Shown here piece after piece: positions 1 through 12,028 of a stretch of 64,000 bases of DNA. Position 1 is the first letter of the stretch. Every line of letters starts with the position of its first letter. The position numbers and the translations under genes were made by a program. The DNA is from Prosopocoilus inquinatus. Its lineage: Eukaryota; Arthropoda; Insecta; Coleoptera; Lucanidae. The stretch is taken from positions 36,921,001 to 36,985,000 of the forward strand of contig CM069876.1 in NCBI GenBank assembly GCA_036172665.1. Reading direction: 5' to 3'. Below the pieces are notes generated by a model, which saw nothing but the letters and a program-made list of their open reading frames with translations, ran no database searches and was not told the DNA's origin.

Positions 1-609
1 TTTGAAACTGCTAGAAACGAACCCAATTTGGAAATAGAGCCATCGAACTGGCGAGCTGATTAATGCCTGAAAGGCTAACCCTTCATTTTAATACGCATTC
101 GATTGGAGTCCTTGAAACTGGGCCGAGCGCAAAAAAGTTTCCCCGATAAATTTGAATTCGCGTCAATAAAATAAAATCCCCATTTGTAATACTTATACTG
201 CTTATCGGAGAACGGTTCTACCTATTAAATGTATATTTCTTTTATACACCCTGTATAAAATATGACGTTGAGCGTTCGCATGAAAAAAATTGAATTCGTA
301 AATGAGGCACGACTTGTCTGATGTACAGGATAACTACGCGAGATTTTCCAACCCCGTTAACTTTTTTAATTTTTTAATTTAGAAAAAATGATTGATACAA
401 AACTGAAAGTTTTTAATGACGCACATTGAATAACGGAGATATTTGTTTTGATTTTGTTTTCTGCAATGCAACGCCCGGTACATTTGTACTTACTTGGATC
501 TCAAATTAAATTCTGATAACAATTTCTCTTAATAATTTTTATATAAAACGAGTAGTTTTCGAGATATTTGTATTTAATAGTATATAAATTCTGATACGTG
601 CGTATAAAG
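1..609. other. Non-coding AT-rich DNA
   Basis: No coding frame or RNA gene is recognisable. A fragment around 235-260 reads TACACCCTGTATA, and the same short CCCTGTATA-type motif marks ends of small insect transposons elsewhere in the window (24.85, 35.35 and 58.47 kb). It may be a remnant of one of those families. Confidence 0.5.
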
Positions 610-769
610 CAGGGGTTTCCAATCATTTTTAAAACCATCCACCTCTCCTTACAAAAAAATAAAAAAATCCATCGACCCCCATTCAGACTTAAACAATATT
701 TAAAAAAAAAACTGCAGGTGTAGATATATTAATAATGTTTTACGCAGATTTAATTTTTTTTTATCTTGT

Positions 770-2290
770 AACAATTTGTTATTTTATTCGTCTTTATTTT
801 ATTTTATTTTTTAATTATACGTCTATCATCCTTTTTCTTTTCCTGATTCGATTTCAGTTTGATTATCTTTTATTCAAACTTTCAATTAAAAATTCGCCAA
901 TATTCTTGATTTGATTGGATTTTATATTAATCTTTTGTTTTTTTTTTAATTCTTCATTCGATCCTCTCTATTCTTACTCTTTGGCTTTACCTCTGCCTTT
1001 ATCACTATTCTCTTCTATCTTTATCACTATTCTTCTCTTACTTCTTTCTTTGTAATATTAAAATTACGATGCTTCTCTTAATATAGGCTTTTCATCCTTC
1101 TCTCAGTTCCTTTTTTCTTTCTTTGGTTTAAGTGAGGTTAAGACTTCGCCTTTGTTTATACACAGTGGACTTAAAACGTTGTGAATAGTACATATTAAAT
1201 AAAGGCATTATTATTATTATTATTATTATTTTATTTCATTTAATTTTTAATATAATCAATAATTGATCGAGCTTTGTTTTTTCCTTTCATAGATTTAATT
1301 CGTTTTGTTTTTTTTAACTACAATTTACCATCATTTATTTAATTTTTTTAGTAGAGTTAGGCTTCACAAGGATGCGTTCAGAAAGTGATATTAACTTCGC
1401 AATATGCACATTATAGCATAAACCCTTTTTATTTTGGAGTTGATGAACGGTTTAAAGGTAGTGGTTTGACTTGGTTGTATTTTTAATTATCACTCAATCC
1501 CTGTTTGTTTTTCTTTTCTTTTACTCAGGTGAATTTATTTTATACTTTAATCGCGTCGATCGTTTTCTTTTTTATTCGATGATTTTTTTATTATTACCTG
1601 ATCGCCCTGTTTCGTTAATATTTACAGATTATTCTTTGGATCGTGACAATATTTGCCAATATTTAAATCAATTTATTAGTTATACATAATTTTTATTTTG
1701 ATCCTAACTTTATCATCATCCTTTATTTTTATACATTCGTCATTTGACTCTTTATTTTATTTTTAATATAATCAATACATGAACCTTTCTTTTTTCTTTT
1801 CATCGATTTCATTCGTTTTGCTTTTTACTTTTAAATTAACAACTAATCATCTTGCTTTTTTGTTTTCACTTCGGTTTGATTTTGTTTAACATGACTTTTG
1901 TTTTTTTTAATTATCAATTGATCGTCTTTTGTTTCTTTTACATTAGATTATTTTATTTTGCATTTTAATTCCGCCGATTGATCGCCATTCTTGGCTTTGA
2001 ATTTATTTTCTTTTTTTTTCATTTTTAATTGTTAAATTTAATGAAATTCGTGGTCCCGATGAAAGGCAGTTTATATCGATTTGACTTAATGAGTTTCACA
2101 CAATTTTTATTTTCGTCCTGGCTTGTTTGACGATCGTCTTTTGTTTTTGTTTTATTCGATTTCATTTTCATTTAGAAGTGTTTTGATTTCGATAATCAAT
2201 TGAACGTCTTTTTTGTTCTTCTATTCGAGCTGATTCAAATTTATTTAATATTATTTGTAAATCTTGTTACTTTTAGACTTTCATTAATTA
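770..2290. repeat. T-rich degenerate tandem repeat block
   Basis: Loosely repeated phrases recur every roughly 90-120 bases, such as TTCGTTTTG, GATCGTCTTTTG and TTTCATTCG, embedded in poly-T. The same vocabulary appears on the opposite strand in the A-rich block at 7.3-8.2 kb, so the two blocks are probably inverted relatives. The 72-codon frame at 1471-1689 lies in this block and is not a gene. Confidence 0.5.
1208..1231. repeat. (ATT)n microsatellite
   Basis: An uninterrupted run of ATT trinucleotides, about eight units. Confidence 0.9.
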
Positions 2291-2391
2291 AGACTCCGAC
2301 CCCTTGAAAGGCCCCTGGTGGGCCCCTAAAAATTCATCGACGCCTTTCAAGTCTTCATCGAGGTCGGTACCGACTCCGTTGGTAACCTCTG

Positions 2392-3732
2392 TTTAAGTTT
2401 TAAAAAATAAAATTTGTTTAGAGAACGAAAGGCGATTATTATTTATGATTTCAAAAAAATATAAAAATGTATAAAAATACAGTGTTCCATTTAAAAAAAT
2501 AAAATTTCGGTTTATTTCTCAGTTATGCAATGTTCACTTGTTTCTAAATTCGAACCTAAATAAGTTAAAGGGGGTGGGAATTCTCGCGTAGTCACCCTGT
2601 ACTTGCGCTCCTATTTTAAATAATTAGAAAACCTACGCTGTAATTTCAAGTCCAATCATAAGTATTGTGAGATATTTACAGCCTGTACCTGTAAATACAA
2701 ATGTAATAAGTACCTTATGATCGTGTAGCATAAGAGCAAATTTGAAGTTGGAAAAAGTATGATTTTCTTTTGAAATGCCTGCCCTGCTTATTGAAGAACC
2801 TACGTAATAGCTTGTTGTTTTTTCATCGTAATTACGTATTCCTATTTCATTTGCCTTTCTCTTTGATCTCGATATTACATTCATATCATCGCATTCGCAA
2901 TAACTTTCCATCCCCGTTTCGTCTGCTCCCGTTTTCAGTTATTACCTCATGTGCGATATTAAAACGAACGAGAGAAAAAAAAAACATCTTGATTGCGGCG
3001 GGAAATTGCGGGGCCGATGTAATTTGCCCTAAATTTTTCAATTTCCAGAATTAAGGCTAACGGGCGCCGCTTATTTTAATAGACTTTTGTACTTTGGGTC
3101 TCTGGGGAGTGATGCGCGTAACTTGGAAGTAAGGCGTTTCGGATTTGGGCAAACAAATCCGTTCGAAAACATCCCGGTTTTTTTTTTAAGTGAGTGTTTT
3201 GCGACGAGGACTTACGTTTGTAATGTCGTTCCATTAATCAAGCGTGTTTTCGCCATTAGTTTCCAAAAGAGTCCTTCCGGTTGACGTTTACGACTTTCTT
3301 ATGAAGATCGGCAGCCAAAGTATACCTACGCTTTCATGGTGACGTGTGATTTATTTTGGGCTTTCTCAAACGAAAAATGCTGAGGCATCCAAAAAGTAGA
3401 TACCGATTGAAAATCGCTCTTTAAAAAAAAAATAATAAAAGTGATTGGTGACAGCAAATTTTTTTTATGGTCTGCCTCAGTTGGGATTTTTTTTTTGTGA
3501 GAAATGCAAAAATCGTCAGCGTTAACCACACATTGGAAGCGCGATGATTTATAATCCTAATTCCGCCTTGGAGGACATTCTGTTATTTATTACAAGAAGA
3601 CGTGATGCGTCAGAAGTTAGTGCAACCCAAAAGAGATAAATCATTGGGGCCACAATTCCCCTCCCCCCACCCCAACACTTGCAACACTCGCAAGATAAAG
3701 CGCCCTAGTTCCAGTTTCAAAGTAAACTTATC
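2392..3732. other. Non-coding DNA with remnant transposon ends
   Basis: Positions 2483-2606 begin with a TACAGTGTTCCATTT-like end and finish in GTCACCCTGTAC, the pattern of a small inverted-repeat insect transposon. From 2.9 to 3.7 kb the DNA is more GC-rich and apparently unique. No exon with convincing splice sites was seen. Confidence 0.4.
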
Positions 3733-6471
3733 GGCATCCCTTTCGCCCTCACGTACGGCATGATCTAAAAAAATAAAAAATTGCATTGCACCCTAAACAT
3801 GATAAAAATAAAACTCAGTTCCGTGCTTAATTCAGGAAACCGTCACGCCTTTCTTTTTCTTCCTTCGAAAAAAGCTTCACACGTAGCGAGCTTTCATCGC
3901 GATAAAATTTAGAACGGGTTCAGCCCTGAAAGGTTCGTCATTGGCAAATTGCGCTGAAGAAATTATTTTCCCAGGCTGGAAAAGTGCTCGCTCGAATTCT
4001 GAAACAACTTGCCAAAGCTTTGAGGCCAGAGCTGCTTTGGACCAGACGACGTAATGTTGAATTACATCTCTTTCCCCACACGTACGGCATGATGCAAAAA
4101 TATAAAAAAGTAGCATCGCAACCTGAAGATGGTAAAATGAAACACGTTTCCATGCTTAATTCAGGAAACCGTCGCGCCTCTCTCCTCCTTCCCTCGAAAA
4201 ATGCTTCGCACGTAGGGAGCTTTCATAGTGTTATCAGCGCGCGATAAAAATTTAGAACGGCTTCAGCCCTGAAAGGTTCGTCAAGGGCAAATTGCGCTGA
4301 AGAAATTATATTCCCAGGCTGGGAAAGTGCTCGCTCGAATTTTAAAACAACTCGCGAAAGCTTTCGGGCCGGGATTGCTCTGGGCCAGACGACATAATGT
4401 CGAATTATATCCCTTTCCCCTCACGTATGGCATGACCCAAAAATATAAAAAAATAGCATCGCAGCCTAAAGATGGTAAAAATTAACACGTTTCCATGCTT
4501 AATTCAGGAAACCGTCGCGCCTCTCCCTTCCTTTTCTCGAAAAAAGCTTCGCACGTAGGGAGCTTTCATCGTGTTATCAGCGCGCGATAAAATTTAGGAC
4601 GGCTTCAGCCCTGAAAGGTTCGTCAATGGTAAATTGCTCTGAAGAAATTATATTCCCAGGCTGGCAAAGTGTTCGGTCGAATTTGAAAACAACTCGCGAA
4701 GGATTTGGGGCCCGGATTGATCTAGGCCAGACGACAAAATGTCGAATTACGTCCTTTTCCCCTCACGTATGACGTGACCCAAAAATATAAAAAAATAGCA
4801 TCGCAGCTTAAAGATGATAAAAATGAAACACGTTTCCATGCTTAATTCAGGAAACCGTCGCGCCTCTCTCTTCCTTCTCTCGAAAAAAGCTTCGCACGTA
4901 GGGAGCTTTCATCGTGTTATCAGCGCGCGATAAAATTTAGAACGGCTTCAGCCCTGAAAGGTTCGTCAATGGTAAATTGCGCTGAAGAAATTATATTCCC
5001 AGGATGGCAAAGTGTTTGGTCGAATTTGAAAACAACTCGCGAAAGATTTGGGGCCCGGATTGATCTAGGGCAGACGACATAATGTCGAATTACGTCCCTT
5101 TCCCCTCACGTATGGCGTGACCCAAAAATATAAAAAAATAGCATCGCAGCTTAAAGATGATAAAAATGAAACACGTTTCCATGCTTAATTCAGGAAACAT
5201 CGCGCCTCTCTCTTCCTTCTCTCGAAAAAAGCTTCGCACGTAGGGAGCTTTCATCGTGTTATCAGCGCGTGATAAAATTTAGAACGGCTTCAGCCCTGAA
5301 AGGTTCGTCAATGGTAAATTGCGCTGAAGAAATTATATTCCCAGGATGGCAAAGTGTTCGGTCGAATTTGAAAACAACTCGCGAAAGATTTGGGGCCCGG
5401 ATTGATCTAGGGCAGACGACATAATGTCGAATTACGTCCCTTTCCCCTCACGTATGGCGTGACGCAAAAATATAAAAAAATAGCATCGCAGCTTAAAGAT
5501 GATAAAAATGAAACACGTTTCCATGCTTAATTCAGGAAACATCGCGCCTCTCTCTTCCTTCTCTCGAAAAAAGCTTCGCACGTAGGGAGCTTTCATCGTG
5601 TTATCAGCGCGCGATAAAATTTAGAACGGCTTCAGCCCTGAAAGGTTCGTCAATGGTAAATTGCGCTGAAGAAATTATATTCCCAGGATGGGAAAGTGCT
5701 CGCTCGAATTTTAAAACAACTCGCGAAAGCTTTCGGGCCGGGATTGCTCTGGGCGAGACGACATAATGTCGAATTACATCCCTTTCGCCCACCCACACTT
5801 ACGGTTTGATTCGAAAAAATAAAAAATTGCATCGCAGCCTGAAGATGATAAAAATGAAACACGTTTCCAGGCTTAATTCAGGAAACCGTCGCTCCTCTCT
5901 CTTCCTTCTCTCGAGAAAAGCTTCGCACGTAGGGAGCTTTCATCGTGTTATCAGCGCGCGATAAAATTTAGAACGGCTTCAGCCCTGAAAGGTTCGTCAA
6001 TGGCAAATTGCGCTGAAGAAATTATCTTCCCAGGCTGGGAAAGTGCTCGCTCGAATTCTAAAACAACTCGCGAAAGCTTTGGGGCCGGGATTGCTTTGGG
6101 CCAGACGACATAATGTCGAATTACATCCCTTTCCCCACACGTATGGCATGACCCAAAAATATAAAAAAATAGCATCGCAGCCTAAAGATGGTAAAAATGA
6201 AACACGTTTCCATGCTTAATTCAGGAAACCGTCGCGCCTCTCTCTTCCTTCTCTCGAAAAAAGCTTCGCACGTAGGGAGCTTTCATCGTGTTATCAGTGC
6301 GCGATAAAATTTAGAACGGCTTCAGCCCTGAAAGGTTCGTCAATGGTAAATTGCGCTGAAGAAATTATATTCCCAGGCTGGGAAAGTGCTCGCTCGAATT
6401 TTAAAACAACTCGCGAAAGCTTTCGGGCCGGGATTGCTCTGGGCGAGACGACATAATGCCGAATTACATCG
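3733..6471. repeat. Satellite-like tandem array, eight units of about 343 bp
   Basis: The landmark GCTTAATTCAGGAAAC recurs at 3825, 4154, 4497, 4840, 5183, 5525, 5871 and 6214, giving spacings of 329, 343, 343, 343, 342, 346 and 343. Each unit also carries AGCTTTCATCGTGTTATCAG, TTCAGCCCTGAAAGGTTCGT and an AAAAATATAAAAAAATAGCA tract. Units 3 to 6 are nearly identical, while the outer units are more diverged, as expected of unequal exchange in the array core. The array starts and ends at about the same phase of the unit. The period of 343 is close to twice a nucleosome repeat. Some units carry a 64-79 codon minus-strand frame, but the period is not a multiple of three and the frame is broken in others, so I do not call it a gene. 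Confidence 0.95.
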
Positions 6472-7280
6472 TTCGTTATTGCTCGGGAAATCTGAGGAGG
6501 GTATTCAAAATGTGAAGCGCTTTATAACGAAAAGAAAAAAAAAAAGAAAAGTTTCGGACGAGCTTGATGTCGTTCTCATCAAAGCCCCCGTTCGAGTTTT
6601 TAAGAATTTAACATCTCAAAGAAAAAATTACATTCTGCTGTTATTATCGAGTGAGGTAAATGTGTTAAATGTCATTGAGATCTTTTAAAGCCGCCGTCCA
6701 TTTTCTTCTATATTTTGCAATTTGGATCGTGTTAATTTTAATTTGTTTTTACTTATTCATCCAGTTTTTAGGTACTTTCACATTCGCGTTATTTATCGTC
6801 ACACATTTCTTAACAACTCAAAAATAATCAACTTAGGATTCAAAACCTTCAAATTAAAAAAAAAGGCAACGACTAAGTGTAAGTTGTTTAACTTGAATGG
6901 AGGGAGCAGTAAATTGAATTGTATTAAAATTGTTACAATAATAAATAATTTCAGAAACTGACAGTAACTATCCGATCATAACAACAATTCGTTAACACAA
7001 ATGTTGGAAGTTACCTTGAAGTTGGATTAGCCGACGTAATAAAGCAGCACGTGAAGTCCTAGGAAGGGACTGTTATAATCCAACCTTCGGGCCGGGATTA
7101 GAGTTACGACATGGCAAAAGTTTCTGTTAGAATTTCAAAGTTGTTGACTGTTGGCAACTAGTCGGAAAACGAGCGCACCTTAAGGTGCACGAGACTTGCC
7201 TACAATTGATCAAATGAACGCCTGAGTTAACAAATAAAAGGGTTAACTAACTTACCAAAACAATCCAACGAAATGTACAG
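6472..7280. other. Non-coding DNA after the satellite array
   Basis: The array ends abruptly at about 6471 and is followed by A-rich unique sequence. Nothing recognisable as a gene or RNA was found. The frames at 6386-6688 and 6722-6961 are AT-biased and lack family signatures. Confidence 0.5.
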
Positions 7281-8235
7281 AATCAAAGATGATACAGGAT
7301 CGATTGGCACTTACAATGTCCGAAAATAAAACAGTTCTGATAAAAGCAGCGCAGAAATGAAAATGCAAGAAAATGACAAAAAGCAACCACTAGACAAGAA
7401 AATAAAACAAAAAAGAAAAAATGAAAAACGACAATTGAACCATAATTAGGAAGAAGAGAAACAGAAGACGATGGTTGAAACGAGAATAATGAGAGAGAAA
7501 AAGGAAGGCAACTTGGATCGGTTGATAAAAAAAAAACACACACACACACACAAATACAAAAGACGATCGTTTGCAAAGAATATGACTGGCAAAATGAAAA
7601 TGACAAAAATAAAACACAACAGTACATCAACAAAACAACTGAAACAAGTAAAATCTAGAAACAGAAGAGTGTATTTCAGGAACGAAAAAAACAAAATTCT
7701 CACGGAAGAATAACAGCCCAAAGAAAAACAAAAGACAATCGCTTATATATAAAACGAATAGCAGAATAACTGAAATGACACGTAACGACGGGTTTTAAAA
7801 TAAAACAGAAGAACAAAACAACTGAAACGAGCGAAATTAAAATGAGAACAAAAATAATCGAGTTTAAGGTGGCAATAAAATGAAAGATAAACAAATATAC
7901 TAGAAAGACTATAACACAAGAACAAAACAGTTAAACAATTGAAACGAGCGAAATCAAAACCAACACAAAAATCGAGTTTCTAGCTGACAATAAAATAAAA
8001 GATATACAAATAAATTAGAAAGACAAAAACAGAAGAATAAAACAATTGAAACGAGCTAAATCAAAACGAACACAAAAGTCGAGTTTCAGGGTGACAATAA
8101 AATAAAAGATAAACAAATAAAGACTAAAACAGAAGAACATAACAATTGAAACGAGCGAAACCAAAACGAACACAAAAATCGAGTTTCTCTGACAACAAAA
8201 CAAAAAATAAACAAATGAACCAGAAAGACTAAGAT
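7281..8235. repeat. A-rich minisatellite, units of about 100-117 bp
   Basis: From 7.8 kb the phrase GAAACGAGCGAAATCAAAA recurs at 7824, 7941, 8048 and 8148 (spacings 117, 107 and 100). It is followed each time by ACACAAAAATCGAGTTT, GACAATAAAATAAAAGATA and ACAGAAGAA. The part from 7.28 to 7.8 kb is a more degenerate version. The many overlapping 60-116 codon minus-strand frames here are hydrophobic only because the strand is T-rich. Confidence 0.85.
7536..7552. repeat. (AC)n microsatellite
   Basis: A short uninterrupted AC dinucleotide run inside the A-rich minisatellite. Confidence 0.85.
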
Positions 8236-8514
8236 TTTTTGAATTTCAGTTTGATTTTTAATTTATTTGAAAACGCACCGTCATTTTTAGTAGTGGCTTT
8301 AGATTTTGTGTTGGCCGACCTGTTTTGCATAGGCGCGGATTTTTCATTTCATGCAAAACTGAATCATTTCAAATGAAAAATATTCTGTAACTTAATTAAT
8401 CGTGTACGGAACTAAAGAAACGCAGCAGACCTCTAATGGCCACAAAATTAAATAATGCCATCACTGTTCTTTCTCACTTACTCATCTCTCATTCACTTTC
8501 TTAATTCTTTTTAA

Positions 8515-8720
8515 TTACTTTACGATAACTCTTGACTTTATATTGACAATTTTGGTTGTTGAGTTAGCGCCATCTAGTATTCCAATTGTAAATTCTAAAA
8601 TCGACACTCCCGTATTATTCAATTAATTTCAGTTACTTTGCTTGCTTACTTGTTCTTAACTTTATGTTGACAAATTTAGCTCTTTATTTGAGTTAGCGCC
8701 ATTTAGTATTCTAAAATGGA
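8515..8720. repeat. Tandem duplication around GTTAGCGCCAT
   Basis: Two copies about 121 bp apart share CTTTATRTTGACAA, TTGAGTTAGCGCCAT and TAGTATTC. The complement AGATGGCGCT recurs at 47.03 and 47.27 kb, so this is part of a dispersed family with an AGATGGCGCT core. Confidence 0.7.
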
Positions 8721-8925
8721 CACGGTCGGCAGTGTTGCCATTGTTGAAATTGAAATTTCGATAAATCATAACAAAAAACCAAACGAAAATAACTAAAGGA
8801 TTCGAACAAAAATTGATTTTAATTAGTATTCCGGTCGGAGATAAAGCTCTCATTTAGATTTGCGACGCCACCTCACATAAACAAAGGGCTTAAGATGTTA
8901 CGGTAATTTTTTTAGATTATTTGTA

Positions 8926-9197
8926 GGCATCGCATGCAACGCGTTTGTCAAGGTCATCTTTGATGTTTACCGCGTGGTAAAAAACGGTAAACGGCTGCAT
9001 CACATTTTTGGTCTCATATGCGTTCTTTTCGGCGTTTTGTATTGTTTTCATTATTTAATAACTGCAGGGGTTCGTTCGAGGTCATCTCGCATTATGTTAT
9101 ATACAAGTAATTCTAGTAACATAATTTCTCCTTGCAACAATATTAAAATAATAACCCCTTTGTTAAATATTACGCAACCAAAATGGAATTCGAGCTT
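8926..9197 (+). other. Open frame with one membrane-like segment, ended by a MITE
   Basis: A frame is open from 8881 and becomes exon-like after a possible acceptor (TTTGTAG at 8920-8926). It encodes a basic stretch (KNGKRLHH), one hydrophobic helix (FGLICVLFGVLYCF) and then a segment with potential N-glycosylation sites (NSSN, NIT, NSS). That layout would suit the N-terminus of a type II membrane protein. There is no in-frame ATG, no donor and no family I recognise. The stop codon (TTT TAA) is formed by the first bases of the MITE at 9198. It could equally be a chance frame. Confidence 0.2.
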
Positions 9198-9397
9198 TTA
9201 ATGCCCGGTTTCTGAATCGACAAATAACTTTATGTAAAAGACAAATATTTATTGAGAAGTATGAACTGTTTACGTTGCGACGTATACACTTTATTGACGG
9301 ATAAAGTTTTGATACACTACTTTTAGAAGTTATAGTGAGTTTATGTTGAGTTTATCTTTGCACAAAATTATGCATCGTTTCAGAACCCGGGCACTAA
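9198..9397. mobile_element. Foldback MITE with TTARTGCCCGG ends
   Basis: The left end TTAATGCCCGGTTTCTGAAT matches the reverse complement of the right end, TTAGTGCCCGGGTTCTGAAA, and partial complementarity continues inward. At 200 bp with no coding capacity it is a typical MITE. The ends resemble those of the three elements at 21.5-22.2 kb (TTAGGSCCGG), so all are probably mobilised by one transposase family. Confidence 0.75.
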
Positions 9398-9522
9398 TTT
9401 ACTGTCAGACTTGATAAGATAAAAGTCTTATCTGGTTGAGCGTTGCATTTTTCTTAGGTAAACCAAACTGTTACTGAAATCGTTATTTTATTGTTCAATT
9501 ACCTGTTAAAATTCGTTGTTAA

Positions 9523-10260
9523 TTGCGAGGAAAACATTTGGGGAATGCAACAAGAAAATCGTCTTCCAGGGGTAGTCAGGTCAGCAAAAAAGAACAGAAA
9601 TCGCACTCTGCTTCTTGAAAAGCAATGTAAATTTGAATGGCAGCGCCATCCAGCGAAGAAAAGCGTGTTAAACAGACGCTTTTTTAAGAGGCGGGAATGA
9701 CATATTAATGATAGTTCTTATAAGCAATTGACAGTTAAAGGGAAGCCACTTGTCACTTATGAGGTTCCGCGGTTCCAGCTTTAAGGAGAAAAAGTGTCGT
9801 GTCTTGTCTTGTTGCCGGATTAATTTCTCTGGAAGGCAAGTCTTATTTTCGGTTTAATTTAATTCAGTTAATTTTTCCAAGTTTGATATTCGCGAAGAAA
9901 AGTGAGCTGATTTTCTCGGTGTGCTGTGCTTTTATTTAATTCGATCCGAAAATATGGATTTCATATTTTTCTTTAAAATTTACAAAAATAGGATACGGGA
10001 AGAATTTACATACATCAGTAAACTTCTGTATGTTGGTAAGCGTAATGCAAAGCTAGTGCTTAAGAAAGCTTCAAAAACAAACTAAAAGCAAGCGTGACAA
10101 TTTTTAGGCTAGAACGACTCTATTCTGGCTAATGTGCGGAAGACTTTTGGGGAACGCATTTTTTGCTTTATACTTAAACCATTCTTCAAACAAGAAAATC
10201 GTCTTCCAGGGATAATTTATTGGTTAAAAATAAATGTGAGATCAGTACTCAAAAAAGAAC
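9523..10260. repeat. Pair of diverged direct repeats
   Basis: The phrase ACAAGAAAATCGTCTTCCAG occurs at about 9548 and about 10189. Each is preceded by TTTGGGGAAYGCA and followed by AAAAAAGAACAG. The second copy has an insertion of roughly 28 bases between the shared blocks. The small frames spanning each copy share the peptide QENRLPG only because the DNA is duplicated. Confidence 0.6.
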
Positions 10261-10320
10261 AGTCCAAAAAAAAATTGATAATTCCAATAAAAACGATCAA
10301 CAGATGTGGATTTAGGACCA

Positions 10321-10468
10321 GTTAACTTTTAGTTGGAGAAATGACCCTGTGTTTTAATGCGAAATGACCCTGTAACTATATGTATATACTTTACAGTTAA
10401 CTTTTAGTTAACAAAATACAGGAAGGTGTTCTTTTTTTTAAATGCTAAATGACCCTGTAACGATATGT
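10321..10468. repeat. Tandem duplication, period about 77 bp
   Basis: GTTAACTTTTAGTT and AAATGACCCTGTAACKATATG both occur twice in the same order. Confidence 0.7.
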
Positions 10469-11863
10469 ACGCCAAAGAGAAAAAAAAATTACTTATACTG
10501 ATTACGGTCGATTAAATTATTATTACTTAGTTATTGTGTGTAATGCTCTGGCGCATCCACCGATTTTTCAATTTCAAGAATTTAATTAAAATTCGCATTT
10601 TATATTACCACAACGTTTAAAGCCACCCAAACGGTAAACTGTTCACTTCTACTATTTTTAAACAGTTTCCGAGGCGAGACGCCAACAGCACTCGACGTCT
10701 GCAATAAATGTTGATTTAAAGTGCACCGCGTGTGTCTTGCGGCGGCCATTCCGCGTTTATTTTTCCGCTCGCGAACCGATTGGAAATTAAGTTTCCCAAC
10801 GCAAAAGCAACAACGCGTTTCATAAATCACAATTGCTTTCCCGCTTTCATCCCTTCCCCCCTAAAAAAAAACCACATCCCCGAAGAGCTTTCGTCCCTTC
10901 CCCCTTAAAGTAAAAAAAAGTAATCGAATATCGTTTTTAATTAAGCCGAGTTCGGAACTCTCCCAGCCAAGTCTTCAAATCCATTACACATTATAACCCG
11001 AAAGGAATTAATCTTCTGATAAGACTGTGGTTTTCGTGATATGAAAGCACCCGGCGGACTTCTTTTCCGAGTAAGTTCAGCAAGTAATTCTATTGAAAAT
11101 TTCTTAGGAAAAGAACCCCCCCGACGCTTAAGCCTTTGATCTGCTCGGGACGGATTCAATTTGCGCTACTAAAAATTCTGAATTAATAATTATCAGGGTG
11201 CACGGGCATTTGCGCTTTTCAATTATTAAAAAAAGCACTGCGATACACTTTGAGCTGCAGCTTTCTGGCGAGAGGCTTAATCGCGCGCTTTTAATTCCTA
11301 ATTAAATTTGCGCTCGCATTTATGTGTAATTAACTGCGAATCTTTTTCTTTATCTATTTATTAATAATTAGGGCAGCGCAGGAGGAAGGAAAGAAAAAAG
11401 GGCGGCAAAAACGGGAGAGACGCTTCGTTATAATTCACACTTCCGTTCAGGCACGGCTTCAGTATAAAATACGAACTTAAAATTCCGTAGGCATCGATGC
11501 TTTTATAATCGAATTCTTTCGTGTAGATCTACCTTTTGCCAACGAGATCACCGCGAAGTTTTCTGGAACGCGGCGGAAATTCCAAACAGATCATGCATTT
11601 TTGTTATAGGGGAGGCCTATCAGATAGGAGAACTTAGATATTTAAAAATGCGTTCAGCTTTTTATATGAAATTCCCGTACATGATTCATTAGAGTGCAGA
11701 TATGAGAGCTGCCCGGAATATTACCCGGTTCGTTTAAAGCTTGTGCAAATTATTCCGGTATTGCGCAGTCCAAAAATAAATTTATGAACACGAGGTTCCC
11801 TCGCCTCCGGGAATCATTTATAACCAGACGCACTGTTACGTTCAGTTTTTGAGGTTGGTATAA
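10469..11863. other. Unique non-coding DNA rich in TAATTA-type motifs
   Basis: This stretch looks less repetitive than its surroundings and has mixed GC content. It has many TAATTA, ATTAATTA and TTAATTA motifs, especially at 11180-11380, the core recognised by homeodomain factors. That is compatible with an intronic enhancer but is weak evidence in AT-rich DNA. I see no exon. Confidence 0.3.
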
Positions 11864-12028
11864 TACCTGATTAATCCACCCTTTTCGCTGTGTGTTGCGC
11901 TTGTTGTCATCGCCCTTGTGTCGCTGATTTCATATGCTGTCTCTTACCCCGGAGCTGGAAGCGGTAACATCGCAGATACTGCATTGAGTATATTGGTGTC
12001 TTTGGCCTTTTTATTAGTAATTTCGTGA
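11864..12028 (+). other. 54-codon open frame, possible small secreted or membrane protein exon
   Basis: The frame is bounded by stops and has no ATG. It reads as a hydrophobic helix (VALVVIALVSLISYAVSYP), a short polar linker (GAGSGNIAD) and a second hydrophobic helix ending at TGA. A signal peptide followed by a short chain and a C-terminal hydrophobic tail is a known layout of tiny insect secreted or GPI-anchored proteins, and codon use is less AT-biased than the surrounding DNA. Against it are the lack of a start codon and of a clear acceptor. It would have to be a terminal exon. Confidence 0.2.

Larger units (their letters stand above)
610..2391. mobile_element. Decayed hAT-like non-autonomous element (tentative)
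   Basis: The left end reads CAGGGGTTTCCAATC. The reverse complement of the right end reads CAGAGGTTACCAACG, so the two ends form an imperfect inverted repeat of the CAGxGGTTxCCAA type seen in hAT elements. No transposase frame is present and the interior is T-rich repeat. I could not find a matching 8-bp target duplication (gtataaag against tttaagtt). This is either an old insertion or a chance pairing of two hAT fragments. Confidence 0.35.

Noticed and set aside
3877..6175. 64-79 codon minus-strand frames repeated in the 343-bp array (ending EAVLNFIAR)
   Set aside because: They recur because the DNA is tandemly repeated. The period is not a multiple of three and several units have the frame broken.
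3733..6471. CRISPR array
   Set aside because: Units are hundreds of bases long with no spacer variation, in an animal genome with no cas genes.
7283..8203. Hydrophobic minus-strand frames resembling membrane proteins
   Set aside because: They are translations of a T-rich minisatellite. Phe/Leu/Val runs follow from base composition.
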